DNA of 37,823 bases from Hymenobacter lapidarius (GCF_001816145.1 NZ_MDZB01000104.1:1-37823); one strand, 5' to 3'; positions 10,880 to 19,560 are shown, numbered from the stretch's first letter. Program-made: numbers and translations. The notes: generated by a model from the sequence alone, not told the origin.

Positions 10880-11284
10880 ATGAAACGATACTTGCTGCTT
10901 GCTTTGGTACTGTACGCTGGCAGCGTCCAGGCACAGGTTTCAGTGCTGGTGAACCCGGAGGGTACGCATTCCGTGATTCATCAAAATGGCAACTCGGGAG
11001 TGGTGGTGAATCCCAACGGCACGCACTCTATACTCACGCAAACTGGAAACACGGCTATCATCACAAATTCTAATGGTACGACAACCGTTATTCCCGATTT
11101 GAGCGCTAATCCAACGGTCATTGTCAATGCCGATGGTACGCATAGCGTTTTACATCGGAATGGTAATACCGCTGTATTAGTTGGCCCAGGTGGAAAACAT
11201 AAGCTATTAGGACCTGCAATTTCCGATACCAGCACTACCTATGGTATTCGCCTGCTACGGCTATTGAATAAGCTGAAGTTTTGA
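10880..11284 (+). CDS. Secreted NGTHS-repeat protein of unknown function
   Basis: A 134-residue protein with a Sec signal peptide (MKRYLLLALVLYAGSVQAQ, residues 1-19). The mature part is four to five units of about 19-20 residues built on V-V-N-P-N-G-T-H-S-I-L-x-x-x-G-N-T-A. Alternating Val/Ile and polar residues with Asn-Gly turns suggest stacked beta-strands or hairpins (inference). The tail (residues 115-134) is basic and has no known sorting signal. There is no cysteine. Codon use is clearly more AT-rich (aat, ggt, att, tta) than in icd upstream, which suggests transfer or relaxed selection. No recognised family. It stands alone between the icd terminator and a palindromic element. Confidence 0.65.
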   Translation: MKRYLLLALVLYAGSVQAQVSVLVNPEGTHSVIHQNGNSGVVVNPNGTHSILTQTGNTAIITNSNGTTTVIPDLSANPTVIVNADGTHSVLHRNGNTAVLVGPGGKHKLLGPAISDTSTTYGIRLLRLLNKLKF

Positions 11285-11320
11285 TTGTTGTCGCCTCCTT
11301 CCAATCCCGGATAAATTGTC

Positions 11321-11468
11321 CAAGCCTTGGCTGTCGCTCGTCTGCGACGCGTTGACTATCGGCTTCGAGCTGTTATCCCGAGCATTGAACAACATATTCT
11401 ACCGGCTCAGAATCCAAGCCAAAGGCTCGAACCCAATAGGCAGCGCGTCAAAGACGCGCGCCAGCACG
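11321..11468. repeat. Second palindromic family, copy 1
   Basis: Imperfect inverted repeat. The left arm contains CGTCTGCGACGCGTTGAC (11339-11356); the right arm contains GGCAGCGCGTCAAAGACGCG (11439-11458). Arms are roughly three-quarters complementary. A related copy is at 22634-22780. Confidence 0.65.
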
Positions 11469-11484
11469 CAATGCCAGCGTATTG

Positions 11485-12897
11485 CTACTTACCACCCTTC
11501 TTCAAATCGCGGAATACGTTATTCAACCCCTCTGCCCAAGTGGGGTGGGCGAAAATCATCTCCTGCAATTGCTGGTACTTCAGCCGTCCGGCCATGGCCA
11601 CTTCGATAACGGCCATGATTTCGCCAGCTTCGGGGCCGAGCAGGGTGGCGCCCAGCAGCCGGTCGTCTTTGCCGACCAGCACTTTCCAGAAACCCTGGGT
11701 GTAGCTGGTGTGCTGGGCCCGCCCAATGGTGCGCACGGGCATGGTAGCCACGCGGTAGGGGATTTTCTGGTCCTGGGCCTGGCCTTCGTTGAGGCCGATG
11801 CGGGCCATGGGCGGGTCGGTGAACACGCAGTAGGGGAGGGGGCGCTCGCGGGCCGAGCGTTTGCGGCCGTGCAGCAGGGCGTCGCGCACCACGCGGTAAT
11901 CGTCGTAGGCCAGGTGCGTGAACTGCGGGCCGGGGTGAATGTCGCCCAGCGCGTACACGCCCTTCACGTTCGTTTGCAGGTTGTTGTTGACCGGGATGTG
12001 GCCTTTCTCGTCGGTTTTGACGCCGGCGAAACCCAGGCCCAGCTTGTCGGAATTGGGGGTGCGGCCGGTGGCTACCAGCAGGTGGGAGCCGCGCAGGCGT
12101 CGCTCGCCGGTGCTGGTAGTGGCCGAGAGCGTGATGGTGCCGCTGGGGCTGCGGCTCGCGCTGTGGGCGCGGGCGTTCAGCACAAATTCCACGCCCTCGG
12201 CGCTCAGGGCCTCCTGCAGGCCGCGGCACACGTCGTCGTCCTCACGTTCCAGCAGCTGCGGACCCGATTCCACGATGGTGACGCGGCTGCCGAAGCGCCG
12301 GAACATCTGGCTGAACTCCAGTCCGATGTAGCCGCCACCTAATATAATGAGGTGTTCGGGCAGCTCCTTCAGGTCGAGCAGCTGCGTGGTGGTGAGGTAG
12401 CCGACATCGGCCAGACCGTCGACGTCGGGGATGGCGGCGCGGGTGCCGGTGTTGATGAAGATGAGCGGTGCCGTGAGGTCCTGGGTGCGGCCGGTGGCCA
12501 GAGCCACGTGCAGGGCGTACGGCCCCGTGAAGGCGGCGTGGCCTTCAAACAGGGTGATGTTGGGCTGCTTCTTGGTGAGGTTGGCCCGCACGCCTTCGCG
12601 CATGGCGGCAACCACCCGGTCTTTGCGGGCCACGGCGGCGGCTAGGTCTGCTTTCAGGTCGGCCGCGTTGGCGGTTTCGGGGGCGGCTACCTGGGCGGCG
12701 GTACGCAACTGGTTCAGGCGCTCGGCAGTGGCAATAAGTGTCTTGGTAGGCGAGCAACCGTAATTGATGCAGGAGCCGCCCAGGCGGTTTTCTTCAATGA
12801 GCGCCACCTTGCGGCCTGCGCCAGCCAGGGCAGTGGCCAACGGGTTGCCGGCCTGGCCAGAACCGATAATGATGGCGTCGAAAGTAGTTGCGGGCAT
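11485..12897 (-). CDS. FAD/NAD(P)-dependent disulfide oxidoreductase (mercuric reductase-like)
   Basis: A 470-residue class I pyridine nucleotide-disulfide oxidoreductase. The FAD-binding IIGSGQAG is at 10-17; the redox pair is GGSCINYGCSPTK (Cys43, Cys48); a second nucleotide site is LIILGGGYIGLEFSQ; ATGRTPN and YALGDIHPGPQFTH are the second FAD contacts; and the dimer-interface motif FAHPTWAEG near the C-terminus supplies the catalytic His. There is no N-terminal heavy-metal domain and no C-terminal Cys pair, so true mercuric reduction is unlikely. No dehydrogenase complex genes are nearby. The substrate is open. I chose ATG 12897 because the FAD motif should begin close to the N-terminus; an in-frame ATG at 12927 is possible. 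Confidence 0.87.
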   Translation of the reverse strand: MPATTFDAIIIGSGQAGNPLATALAGAGRKVALIEENRLGGSCINYGCSPTKTLIATAERLNQLRTAAQVAAPETANAADLKADLAAAVARKDRVVAAMREGVRANLTKKQPNITLFEGHAAFTGPYALHVALATGRTQDLTAPLIFINTGTRAAIPDVDGLADVGYLTTTQLLDLKELPEHLIILGGGYIGLEFSQMFRRFGSRVTIVESGPQLLEREDDDVCRGLQEALSAEGVEFVLNARAHSASRSPSGTITLSATTSTGERRLRGSHLLVATGRTPNSDKLGLGFAGVKTDEKGHIPVNNNLQTNVKGVYALGDIHPGPQFTHLAYDDYRVVRDALLHGRKRSARERPLPYCVFTDPPMARIGLNEGQAQDQKIPYRVATMPVRTIGRAQHTSYTQGFWKVLVGKDDRLLGATLLGPEAGEIMAVIEVAMAGRLKYQQLQEMIFAHPTWAEGLNNVFRDLKKGGK

Positions 12898-13225
12898 AAG
12901 TAGTGAAGCAAGGTTGTTGCCGTACATACGGTCTCGCTTGGCAAGGCGCCGAATTGTGCCCTGGAATTTATCGTGTGCAGGGCTGCGTGTCAGGCTGAGC
13001 TTGCGAAGCATCCGTTCACCGATGAACAAAATCGTGCGAACGTGATAAGATGCCTCGCAGGCTTATCCTGACAACCACCGAAATGCGTATCACGCACAAA
13101 CCAAGACGGCCTTCAAAACGACCATTTTCCAGGGCATTGCTCAGGCAATAACCCGAAAAGTGGGGCAAAAACACGAAATTGCCGTATCAGGCGTTGTTCT
13201 GCCTCTATTTACCCTGCGTTTTTTT
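12898..13225. other. Intergenic region between divergent genes
   Basis: No gene is supported here. It holds a diverged copy of the common palindromic repeat (12988-13073) and presumably the two divergent promoters, for the oxidoreductase (minus) and the lipoprotein (plus). I cannot place either with confidence. Confidence 0.5.
12988..13073. repeat. Diverged intergenic palindromic repeat
   Basis: TGTCAGGCTGAGCTTGCGAA on the left and CGCAGGCTTATCCTGACA on the right keep the outer motif of the family. The interior is poorly conserved. Confidence 0.6.
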
Positions 13226-13957
13226 ATGAAGCACCTGCCGCTACTGGCTCTTTTTCTCGTTATTACGGGGCTTTCCAGCTGTTCGTCACTATACTTTCCA
13301 CCGCCGCCCCACGTGCCGCTGCTCACCCAGCAGGGTGAGATTTACGGCAGCCTCAGCACTAACCTGCAAGGCAATACGGCCCTGCAGGGCGCCTACGGCC
13401 TGACTAACCACCTGGGCGCCGCGGCCACGTTTTCCTCCATGCACCGCAAAAAATCCCGCAAAACGGAGAACATCGATTTCGGCGAAGCCAGCCTCGGCTA
13501 CTTCACCAAACTGTCAGACAACCGCGTGCTGGAAGTGTACGTGGGCGGCGGCGGCGGCCGCACCGAGCGGTTGGAGCGCAACAGCGAGCAGGTCGTCACC
13601 GATAAGTTCAACGGCAGCCTGTCCAAGGTATTTGCCCAAGTAAACTACGCCCGTAAAAAGAAGGACAACATTCGCCTCTTCAACCACGATTTCCCGCTCA
13701 CCTACGGCGCGGCCCTGCGCATGAGCTACGTACAGCTCAACGACTTTCGCATCAACGGCCAGGTAGCTCCCGGCGAAAATAACCTCTTTTTCGAACCCAT
13801 CACCTTCACCCGCACCCAGATTGCGGGCCCCGTGCAGCTGCAGTTTCTGAGCGGCCAGATGTTCGGCTTTCGCAACAACAAATACCTCAAGGCCGCCAAC
13901 TCGGTGTTCCAAGTCGGCATCATCGTGAATATTGGCGACGGGTTTCTAACGCAGTAG
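13226..13957 (+). CDS. Outer-membrane-type lipoprotein of unknown function
   Basis: A 243-residue protein. The N-terminus MKHLPLLALFLVITGLSSCSS is a lipoprotein signal with lipobox LSSC (Cys19), which is why ATG 13226 is preferred over an in-frame upstream codon. The body is rich in Gly, aromatic and alternating hydrophobic residues (AYGLTNHLGAAATF, LGYFTKL, VYVGGGGGRTER), typical of beta-strands in a small barrel. It ends in VFQVGIIVNIGDGFLTQ. No enzyme motif is visible. It is probably anchored in the outer membrane. Neighbours give no functional clue. Confidence 0.72.
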   Translation: MKHLPLLALFLVITGLSSCSSLYFPPPPHVPLLTQQGEIYGSLSTNLQGNTALQGAYGLTNHLGAAATFSSMHRKKSRKTENIDFGEASLGYFTKLSDNRVLEVYVGGGGGRTERLERNSEQVVTDKFNGSLSKVFAQVNYARKKKDNIRLFNHDFPLTYGAALRMSYVQLNDFRINGQVAPGENNLFFEPITFTRTQIAGPVQLQFLSGQMFGFRNNKYLKAANSVFQVGIIVNIGDGFLTQ

Positions 13958-14000
13958 CCGCGCTCTAAGTAGTGGCGCAAAGTAACCCAAGTGAAAAAGA

Positions 14001-14092
14001 CGGTCATGCTGAGCTTGTCGAAGCATCTCTACCGCAATAGTAAAATGAATTACTTGCGCGGTAGAGATGCTTCGACAAGCTCAGCATGACCG
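14001..14092. repeat. Intergenic palindromic repeat, CTACCGC subtype
   Basis: Almost perfect arms: CGGTCATGCTGAGCTTGTCG to AAGCATCTCTACCGC, matched by GCGGTAGAGATGCTT to CGACAAGCTCAGCATGACCG. It is the best-conserved member and probably the youngest. Confidence 0.9.
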
Positions 14093-14139
14093 TTCTGAGT
14101 TCAGTATACTCTTATCTGCACGAGTATTTAATATGAATA

Positions 14140-14176
14140 AAAAAAGGGCCTCTGCGCAAGCAGAGGCCCTTTTAGT
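14140..14176 (-). terminator. Intrinsic terminator after sucD
   Basis: GGGCCTCTGC and GCAGAGGCCC form a 10-bp stem with loop GCAA (plus-strand view). On the minus strand seven T follow, so it ends sucD. Confidence 0.85.
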
Positions 14177-14196
14177 GTCAAATGCGAAAGCAATAA

Positions 14197-15078
14197 TTAC
14201 TTCCCGCCCAGCACGCGCAGCATGGTGTCGCCAATCTCAGCGGGCGAATCCACGACGTGGATGCCGCACTCGCGCATGATGGCCATTTTAGCGGCAGCCG
14301 TGTCATCGGCGCCGCCTACGATGGCACCGGCGTGGCCCATGCGGCGGCCGGGAGGGGCCGTCTGGCCGGCGATGAAGCCCACCACGGGCTTTTTGTTGCC
14401 GGTTTCCTTAATCCAACGCGCGGCTTCGGCTTCCATGCCGCCGCCGATTTCGCCTATCATCACGATGCCTTCGGTCTCGGGGTCGTTCATCAGCAGCTCT
14501 ACCGCCTCCTTGGTGGTGGTGCCGATGATGGGGTCGCCGCCGATGCCGATGGCCGTGGTCTGGCCCAGGCCGGCTTTGGTGAGCTGGTCCACCGCTTCAT
14601 AGGTCAGCGTGCCCGACTTGGATACGATGCCGATTTTGCCTTTGGTGAAGATGAAGCCGGGCATGATGCCCACTTTGCACTCGCCGGCGGTCATCACGCC
14701 GGGGCAGTTTGGCCCAATCATGGTCACGCCCTTGCGGTCCTTGAGGTAGTGCTTCACGGCAATCATGTCCTTGGTAGGAATGCCTTCGGTGATGGTGATA
14801 ATCACCTTGATGCCCGCGTCGGCAGCTTCCATGATGGCGTCGGCGGCGAAAGCCGGCGGCACGAAAATGATGCTGGTGTCGGCACCGGCCTTCTCCACGG
14901 CTTCGGCCACGGTGTTGAACACGGGACGGCCGAGGTGCTCGGAGCCGCCTTTGCCGGGCGTCACGCCGCCTACCACGTTGGTGCCGTAGTCCATCATTTG
15001 CTGGGCATGGAACGAACCTTCGGAGCCCGTGAAGCCCTGCACGATAACCTTGGAGTTTTTATTAACCAGAACGCTCAT
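14197..15078 (-). CDS. sucD: Succinate-CoA ligase (ADP-forming) subunit alpha
   Basis: A 293-residue alpha subunit of succinyl-CoA synthetase, which makes succinate and ATP from succinyl-CoA. The CoA-binding Rossmann start is [14 protein letters not shown] (11-24); TPGKGG and NCPG are conserved; the phosphohistidine lies in GHAGAIVGG (His249). The length is typical. The beta subunit gene is not adjacent, which is common in Bacteroidota. Promoter TACTTTTG lies 64 bases upstream and a strong terminator lies 20 bases downstream, so it is transcribed alone. The start is ATG 15078. Confidence 0.97.
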   Translation of the reverse strand: MSVLVNKNSKVIVQGFTGSEGSFHAQQMMDYGTNVVGGVTPGKGGSEHLGRPVFNTVAEAVEKAGADTSIIFVPPAFAADAIMEAADAGIKVIITITEGIPTKDMIAVKHYLKDRKGVTMIGPNCPGVMTAGECKVGIMPGFIFTKGKIGIVSKSGTLTYEAVDQLTKAGLGQTTAIGIGGDPIIGTTTKEAVELLMNDPETEGIVMIGEIGGGMEAEAARWIKETGNKKPVVGFIAGQTAPPGRRMGHAGAIVGGADDTAAAKMAIMRECGIHVVDSPAEIGDTMLRVLGGK

Positions 15079-15142
15079 TCGGAGGTGTTTTTGGGGGTAT
15101 TGATGGAGTAGGAGAGGGTGGCCCGGCTGGGCAACAGTGGTG

Positions 15143-15150
15143 CAAAAGTA
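15143..15150 (-). promoter_or_regulatory. sucD -7 promoter element
   Basis: TACTTTTG on the minus strand matches TAnnTTTG, 64 bases before the sucD start. Confidence 0.6.
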
Positions 15151-15182
15151 GGGCTTTTTAGGGCAAGGGCAAGGCCAGCGTT

Positions 15183-15295
15183 TGTCATCCTGAACGAAGC
15201 GAAGGACCTTATCGCGCCCGCGCCGGTTGAATTACCATAAATTCTTCTGCTGTGAGAAGGTCCTGCGCTCCGCGAACGCCAGATTGAGGATGACA
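15183..15295. repeat. Intergenic palindromic repeat, CCTTATC subtype
   Basis: Outer arms TGTCATCCTGAAC and ATTGAGGATGACA, inner left GAAGGACCTTATCGCG and right GAGAAGGTCCTGCGC. The arms have drifted. It separates the divergent sucD and CBS-like promoters. Confidence 0.75.
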
Positions 15296-15323
15296 GATAA
15301 TTCCTCCCCGGCGCGCTACCCCT

Positions 15324-15331
15324 TACCTTTG
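15324..15331 (+). promoter_or_regulatory. -7 promoter element of the CBS-like gene
   Basis: TACCTTTG lies 35 bases before ATG 15367. Confidence 0.6.
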
Positions 15332-15366
15332 CCTTCTATTTCAAAAGCAACCCCAAATACGTTTCA

Positions 15367-16344
15367 ATGTATTTCAATCACGTTATCGAGGCCGTTGGTC
15401 ACACGCCCCTCGTCAAGCTCAATAAGGTAACCGACGGCATCAAAGGCACCATTCTGGCCAAGGTAGAGTACTTCAACCCCGGCAACTCGGTGAAAGACCG
15501 GATGGCCGTTCGCATGCTTGAGGACGCCGAAAAGGCCGGCCTCATCCAGCCCGGCGGCACCATCATTGAGGGCACCAGCGGCAACACCGGCATGGGCCTG
15601 GCGCTGGCCGCCATTGCCAAAGGCTACAAAACGGTGTTTGTGATGAGCGACAAGCAGAGCAAGGAAAAGCAGGACATCCTGCGCGCCGTGGGCGCCGAAG
15701 TGGTGGTGTGCCCCGTGGACGTGGCCCCCGAGGACCCGCGCAGCTACTACTCCGTGGCGCGCCGCCTGAGTCAGGAAACGCCCAATTCCTACTACCCCAA
15801 CCAGTACGATAACCTCTCGAACGCGGCTGCTCACTACGAGAGCACCGGCCCGGAAATCTGGAATGGCACCGAAGGTAAAATCACGCACTACGCCTGCGGC
15901 GTGGGCACTGGCGGTACCATCAGCGGCGCCAGCAAGTATCTGAAGGAGCAGAACCCGGCTATCGTCACGGTGGGCCTCGATACCTACGGCTCGGTATTCA
16001 AGAAATACAAGGAGACGGGCATTTTCGACGAGAACGAAATTTATCCCTACAAGACCGAAGGCATCGGCGAAGACATTCTGCCCAAGAACGTGGACTTCGA
16101 CCAGATTGATCTGTTCATTAAAGTGACCGACCAGGACGCCGCCCTCATGACGCGCCGCCTGGCCCGGGAAGAAGGCCTGTTTGTGGGCTGGTCGTGCGGA
16201 TCAGCTGTATTCGGCGCCCTCGAATACGCCCGCGAGCACCTCAAAGAAGACGACACCATGGTGATTGTGCTGCCCGACCACGGCACCCGCTACCTCGGCA
16301 AAATCTACAACGACGACTGGATGCGCGCCCAGGGCTGGTTGTAA
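15367..16344 (+). CDS. Cystathionine beta-synthase-like PLP enzyme (catalytic domain only)
   Basis: A 325-residue fold-type II PLP enzyme. The PLP lysine lies in NPGNSVKDR (Lys43), the substrate loop is EGTSGNTGMG (about 69-78), and the phosphate-binding loop is GVGTGGTISG. The closing segment (LPDHGTRYLGKIYNDDW) resembles the end of the cystathionine beta-synthase catalytic domain more than CysK or CysM. The regulatory CBS domains and heme region are absent. The likely reaction joins serine and homocysteine in transsulfuration; O-acetylserine sulfhydrylase activity cannot be excluded. It is followed by a response regulator gene with its own probable promoter. Confidence 0.88.
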   Translation: MYFNHVIEAVGHTPLVKLNKVTDGIKGTILAKVEYFNPGNSVKDRMAVRMLEDAEKAGLIQPGGTIIEGTSGNTGMGLALAAIAKGYKTVFVMSDKQSKEKQDILRAVGAEVVVCPVDVAPEDPRSYYSVARRLSQETPNSYYPNQYDNLSNAAAHYESTGPEIWNGTEGKITHYACGVGTGGTISGASKYLKEQNPAIVTVGLDTYGSVFKKYKETGIFDENEIYPYKTEGIGEDILPKNVDFDQIDLFIKVTDQDAALMTRRLAREEGLFVGWSCGSAVFGALEYAREHLKEDDTMVIVLPDHGTRYLGKIYNDDWMRAQGWL

Positions 16345-16380
16345 TAAACCGCCACGATTGCAGGAGTGCGTCCGGACTGG

Positions 16381-16388
16381 TATCTTCG
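16381..16388 (+). promoter_or_regulatory. Probable -7 element of the response regulator gene
   Basis: TATCTTCG is one base from TAnnTTTG and lies 26 bases before ATG 16415. Confidence 0.4.
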
Positions 16389-16414
16389 TAAAAGCTAGAA
16401 ATTAACCTCTATAG

Positions 16415-16813
16415 ATGTCCGCGAATTTGAACCATATCGTACTCGTTGACGACAACGAAACCACCAGCTTTCTCAACAATCGGCTGTTGGGCCGCCTGGC
16501 CGTTGCCGACCAGGTAAGCACCTTTTCGCGCGCCGACGAGGCGTTTGAGAAGCTGTGGGGAGACACTGGCAGCCCCGCGCCCGACCTGGTTTTTGTGGAC
16601 CTGAAGATGCCCGGTATCTCCGGCTTCGAGTTCTTGGAGCTCTACAATGCCCTGCCCCAGCCCGTGCAGGACAAGACGGTGATGGCCGTGCTCACCACCT
16701 CCATGCACGGCGCCGACACGGCCCGCGTGGCCCAATACCCCAACGTAGAATACCTCACCAAGCCGCTGACCGAAGAAAAGATGCGCAAGCTGCTCGAAAA
16801 GCGGTTTCAGTAG
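16415..16813 (+). CDS. Single-domain response regulator
   Basis: A 132-residue stand-alone receiver domain. The acidic pair is LVDDNE (Asp12, Asp13), the phosphoacceptor lies in VFVDLKMPG (Asp62), the switch Thr94/95 lies in AVLTTS, and Lys116 in YLTKPL. There is no output domain, so it acts as a phosphorelay carrier or by protein contact. No histidine kinase gene is adjacent, so the partner is encoded elsewhere. It closes with a bidirectional terminator shared with the converging gene at 16845-17408. Confidence 0.93.
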   Translation: MSANLNHIVLVDDNETTSFLNNRLLGRLAVADQVSTFSRADEAFEKLWGDTGSPAPDLVFVDLKMPGISGFEFLELYNALPQPVQDKTVMAVLTTSMHGADTARVAQYPNVEYLTKPLTEEKMRKLLEKRFQ

Positions 16814-16830
16814 GCAGCCATACTTCCAGC

Positions 16831-16868
16831 TAAAAGGCCCCGACTCAATCCGAGTTGGGGCCTTTTAT
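16831..16868. terminator. Bidirectional intrinsic terminator
   Basis: AAAAGGCCCC-ACTC pairs with GAGT-GGGGCCTTTT. The minus-strand stop codon (TGA, 16845-16847) lies in the loop, so the hairpin overlaps the 3' end of that gene. Confidence 0.85.
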
Positions 16869-17408
16869 TTTGGTCTTAATCTTGTCAAACAGCCCTCTAA
16901 CGCCTTCGCTTTTCTGCTTTACAAGGATGTAGCGCACCGAAAACGCCGTGGGGAAGCGGTTCCAGTCGGCGGACCTGAATTCTATGGTGGGCTTGAAATC
17001 GACGGCGAGCACGACGCGGGCAAAGGGGATTTTGTACTCGGCGCCCACTATCCCGTCGAAGCCCCAGAAGCTGCCATCGTCCTTGTGCGAGCCCACGTGT
17101 ACCCCCGCGCCAACGTAGTAGTTGAGGCTGGGCCCCAGGATGCCAAAGTGCCGCTCGGCCAGCACCGTGGCGCTGCGCTCGCGCGGGGAAAGCACGGCCA
17201 AGCCTTCCAGCGTGGTTTTGGGCAGCACCAGCTGCTGGATGGTGAGGCCGTAAGCGCCACCGCCTGCGCGGATGCCGGCCGCCGTGCGGTACTTCTGAGC
17301 TCGCGCCGGTGCGGGGATGAAGCCTCCGGCCAGCAGCAATGCTACTGCCGCCCCCCGAAGCGTGCGGCTACTAAAGTGGCGTTGATGAAGCAGAGTTAAC
17401 AAAAACAT
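16845..17408 (-). CDS. Putative outer-membrane protein of unknown function
   Basis: A 187-residue protein. A signal peptide spans about residues 18-37 (AAVALLLAGGFIPAPARA, then QKY), after a basic N-terminus. The mature part has alternating strands with aromatic ends (LNYYVGAGVHVG, FWGFDGIVGAEYKIPF, VVLAVDFKPTIEF, AFSVRYIL), as in small outer-membrane barrels. The C-terminus is Lys-rich (KIKTKIKG), so the barrel does not end in a strand. No known family is recognised. The stop codon sits in the shared terminator. Confidence 0.65.
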   Translation of the reverse strand: MFLLTLLHQRHFSSRTLRGAAVALLLAGGFIPAPARAQKYRTAAGIRAGGGAYGLTIQQLVLPKTTLEGLAVLSPRERSATVLAERHFGILGPSLNYYVGAGVHVGSHKDDGSFWGFDGIVGAEYKIPFARVVLAVDFKPTIEFRSADWNRFPTAFSVRYILVKQKSEGVRGLFDKIKTKIKGPNSD

Positions 17409-17533
17409 AATGTCGGGTAATACGGAGCACTGCCGCCCCTAAAATGGGTGCCGGTACCGGCACCGCCGGAAACCTGTTACGTAGAGCAACCGGTGGAAAT
17501 TGCCTTTTAACCGCAGAAATAGGAAAAAAAGGC

Positions 17534-19195
17534 CTATTCAACCGCGTCCACGAACGCGAATTGCTGCCCGTCAAACAACCCTTTGTCGCTCAGCTTTAGG
17601 CTGGGAATTACCAGCAGTGCCATGAAGGAGAGGGTCATAAAAGGAGCCCCCAGGGGCGAGCCCAGCTGCTTGGCCAGCCCATCAACCGCCGCATAGTCCT
17701 GAGCTACCAGCTGCCCATCCTGGTCCGACATGAGCCCGGCTACGGGCAGCGGCACGAGTATTTCCTGGCCATCGGGGCCCACGGCGGCCAGTCCGCCCTT
17801 GGCCGCAATCACCAGGTTGACAGCTCGCGCCAGACTGGCGTCGTCGCAGCCCACGGCCGTGATGTTGTGCGAGTCGTGGCCCACGCTGCTGGCCAGCGCC
17901 CCGTGCCGGAGCCCAAAGCCCCGGATAAACGCCACGGCCGGCGCCACGTGCGGCTGGTAGCGGTTGATAACGGCCAGCTTGAGCACGTCTGCCGCCACAT
18001 CGGGTACTACAAGGCCGCTCGCTACGCGGGCTGGCAAGTCTACCCGGGCGGTGATGAGCTGGCCATCGAAGCACTCGATAACGCGCAGCACCGGCTGCTC
18101 GCCGTGCGGGGCGGGCAGTTGGAAGTCCTCGGCCCGCACGGGCTGGGCGTGGAAGTTGTTGACCACCGCAATGGGAACGGCCGGCAGCAGCGACTGGCCG
18201 TTTTCGGCTACCAGTACCCCGCTTAGGTAGGTTTGCAAAACATCGAAATTCTGCAAGTCCCTGACCACGATAAAGTCGGCCGCGTCGCCCACTTCGAGCA
18301 GGCCCACGGGCAGGTTGTAGTGCTTCACAGGGTTGATGCAGGCCACGCGCAGCACCTGAAACACGTCGGCCCCGAGGGCCACGGCGCGCTGTACCAGCTG
18401 GTTGATGTGGCCCAGCACCAGCGTGTCGGGGTGCTTGTCGTCGGAGCAGAACATCAGGTTGGCGTAGTGCTCGGGCAGCAACTCAATCAGGGCGTCGAAA
18501 TTGCGGGCGGCCGAGCCTTCGCGGATGAGGATTTTCATGCCCACGGCCAGCTTGTCGCGCGCTTCGGCTGCCGTGAAGCACTCGTGGTCGGTGCTGATGC
18601 CGGCGCTGGCGTAGTGGGCCGCGTCGTGGCCGCGCAGGCCGGGGGCGTGGCCGTCTACGGGGCGGCCGGCGGCTTGCGCAATGGCAATTTTGGCCATTAC
18701 GTCGCTGTCGCGGTGTAGCACGCCGGGCCAGTTCATCACCTCGGCCAGGTAGCCGATTTTGGGATTCTCAAAGAGTTTGGCGATGTCGGCAGCCGTGATT
18801 TCGGCCCCGGCGGTTTCAAATGGCGTGGCCGGTACGCAGCTGGGGGCCCCAAAGCAGAAGTTGAACGGCGAGTGGCTGGCGTTTTCCAGCATGAATTCCA
18901 CGCCGGCCACGCCCAGCACGTTGCCGATTTCGTGCGGGTCTGATACGGTGGCCACCGTGCCGTGCGTCACGGCCAGGCGGGCAAACTCGGTGGGCACCAG
19001 CAGGGAGCTTTCCACGTGCACGTGGGCGTCCACGAAGCCCGGCAGGACGTAAGGCAAGGTCGGGTCGGGCTCGGCCTCGCTGGTAGGGGCAATGCTGACG
19101 ATGCGGCCCGCCTCCACGGAAATAACGGCGGGCTGAATGGAACGAGCAAAAACGTCGACGACGTTGGCGAGGAGAGAAAAATTGGTGGGAGTCAT
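17534..19195 (-). CDS. ade: Adenine deaminase
   Basis: A 553-residue amidohydrolase-family enzyme converting adenine to hypoxanthine and ammonia in purine salvage. The metal-binding motif is GFVDAHVHVESS (His58, His60). Other family landmarks are VSDPHEIGNV, GHAPGL, STDHECFT and FCSDDKHPDTL. The C-terminal domain has GHDSHN and the closing MTLSFMALLVIPSLKL typical of Ade. The length is normal. The start is ATG 19195, divergent from the small lipoprotein gene at 19273, so regulatory DNA is shared in the 77-bp gap. A T-run directly follows the stop, without a clear stem. Confidence 0.95.
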   Translation of the reverse strand: MTPTNFSLLANVVDVFARSIQPAVISVEAGRIVSIAPTSEAEPDPTLPYVLPGFVDAHVHVESSLLVPTEFARLAVTHGTVATVSDPHEIGNVLGVAGVEFMLENASHSPFNFCFGAPSCVPATPFETAGAEITAADIAKLFENPKIGYLAEVMNWPGVLHRDSDVMAKIAIAQAAGRPVDGHAPGLRGHDAAHYASAGISTDHECFTAAEARDKLAVGMKILIREGSAARNFDALIELLPEHYANLMFCSDDKHPDTLVLGHINQLVQRAVALGADVFQVLRVACINPVKHYNLPVGLLEVGDAADFIVVRDLQNFDVLQTYLSGVLVAENGQSLLPAVPIAVVNNFHAQPVRAEDFQLPAPHGEQPVLRVIECFDGQLITARVDLPARVASGLVVPDVAADVLKLAVINRYQPHVAPAVAFIRGFGLRHGALASSVGHDSHNITAVGCDDASLARAVNLVIAAKGGLAAVGPDGQEILVPLPVAGLMSDQDGQLVAQDYAAVDGLAKQLGSPLGAPFMTLSFMALLVIPSLKLSDKGLFDGQQFAFVDAVE

Positions 19196-19218
19196 GCGAA
19201 AAGCAAAGGATGGGGGAG

Positions 19219-19226
19219 CAAGCCTA
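19219..19226 (-). promoter_or_regulatory. Possible ade -7 element
   Basis: TAGGCTTG on the minus strand is one base from TAnnTTTG and lies 23 bases before the ade start. Confidence 0.35.
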
Positions 19227-19249
19227 TCGGCTCAGCCCGCAAAGAACCT

Positions 19250-19257
19250 TAACTTTG
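19250..19257 (+). promoter_or_regulatory. -7 promoter element of the small lipoprotein gene
   Basis: TAACTTTG lies 15 bases before ATG 19273, which supports that start. Confidence 0.6.
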
Positions 19258-19272
19258 AGTAAAATACCTGCC

Positions 19273-19434
19273 ATGAGGAAGTCCCTGTCGTTTCTGCTGT
19301 TGCTGGTTCTGGTGCTCAGCCTGGGGGCCAGCACCCTGAGCAGCTGCGCCCGCCGCACCACGCAGCAAAAGAAAACCAGTTGGTACAAGAAACACGGCCG
19401 CGGCAAAGCCGAGCCCTGTCCCTGTGACCGGTAG
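19273..19434 (+). CDS. Small lipoprotein of unknown function
   Basis: A 53-residue protein. Residues 1-25 are a lipoprotein signal peptide with lipobox LSSC (Cys25). The mature peptide is about 29 residues, strongly basic (ARRTTQQKKTSWYKKHGRGK) and ends in PCPCDR. It has a consensus promoter just upstream. Similar tiny basic lipoproteins are frequent in this phylum, without known function. The start is fixed by the promoter and the signal peptide. Confidence 0.62.
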   Translation: MRKSLSFLLLLVLVLSLGASTLSSCARRTTQQKKTSWYKKHGRGKAEPCPCDR

Positions 19435-19437
19435 GCT

Positions 19438-19447
19438 GGGGGGGGGG
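19438..19447. repeat. G10 homopolymer run
   Basis: Ten consecutive G directly after the small lipoprotein gene, in non-coding DNA, followed by the direct repeat AGTTACAAGTTACAAG. Confidence 0.8.
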
Positions 19448-19560
19448 AGTTACAAGTTACAAGCTGCAAGCCGCCGCTGGGTGGGGGCAATATTACAGGA
19501 GCTGCGGCCGGCCGCTGGCTGAAACCTAAGAAAATCGGGCCTTTGCTCGCAACACTCAAT

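Noticed and set aside
11485..12897. Mercury resistance gene
   Set aside because: The redox Cys pair is present but the C-terminal Cys pair and other mer genes are absent, so only the broad family is supported.
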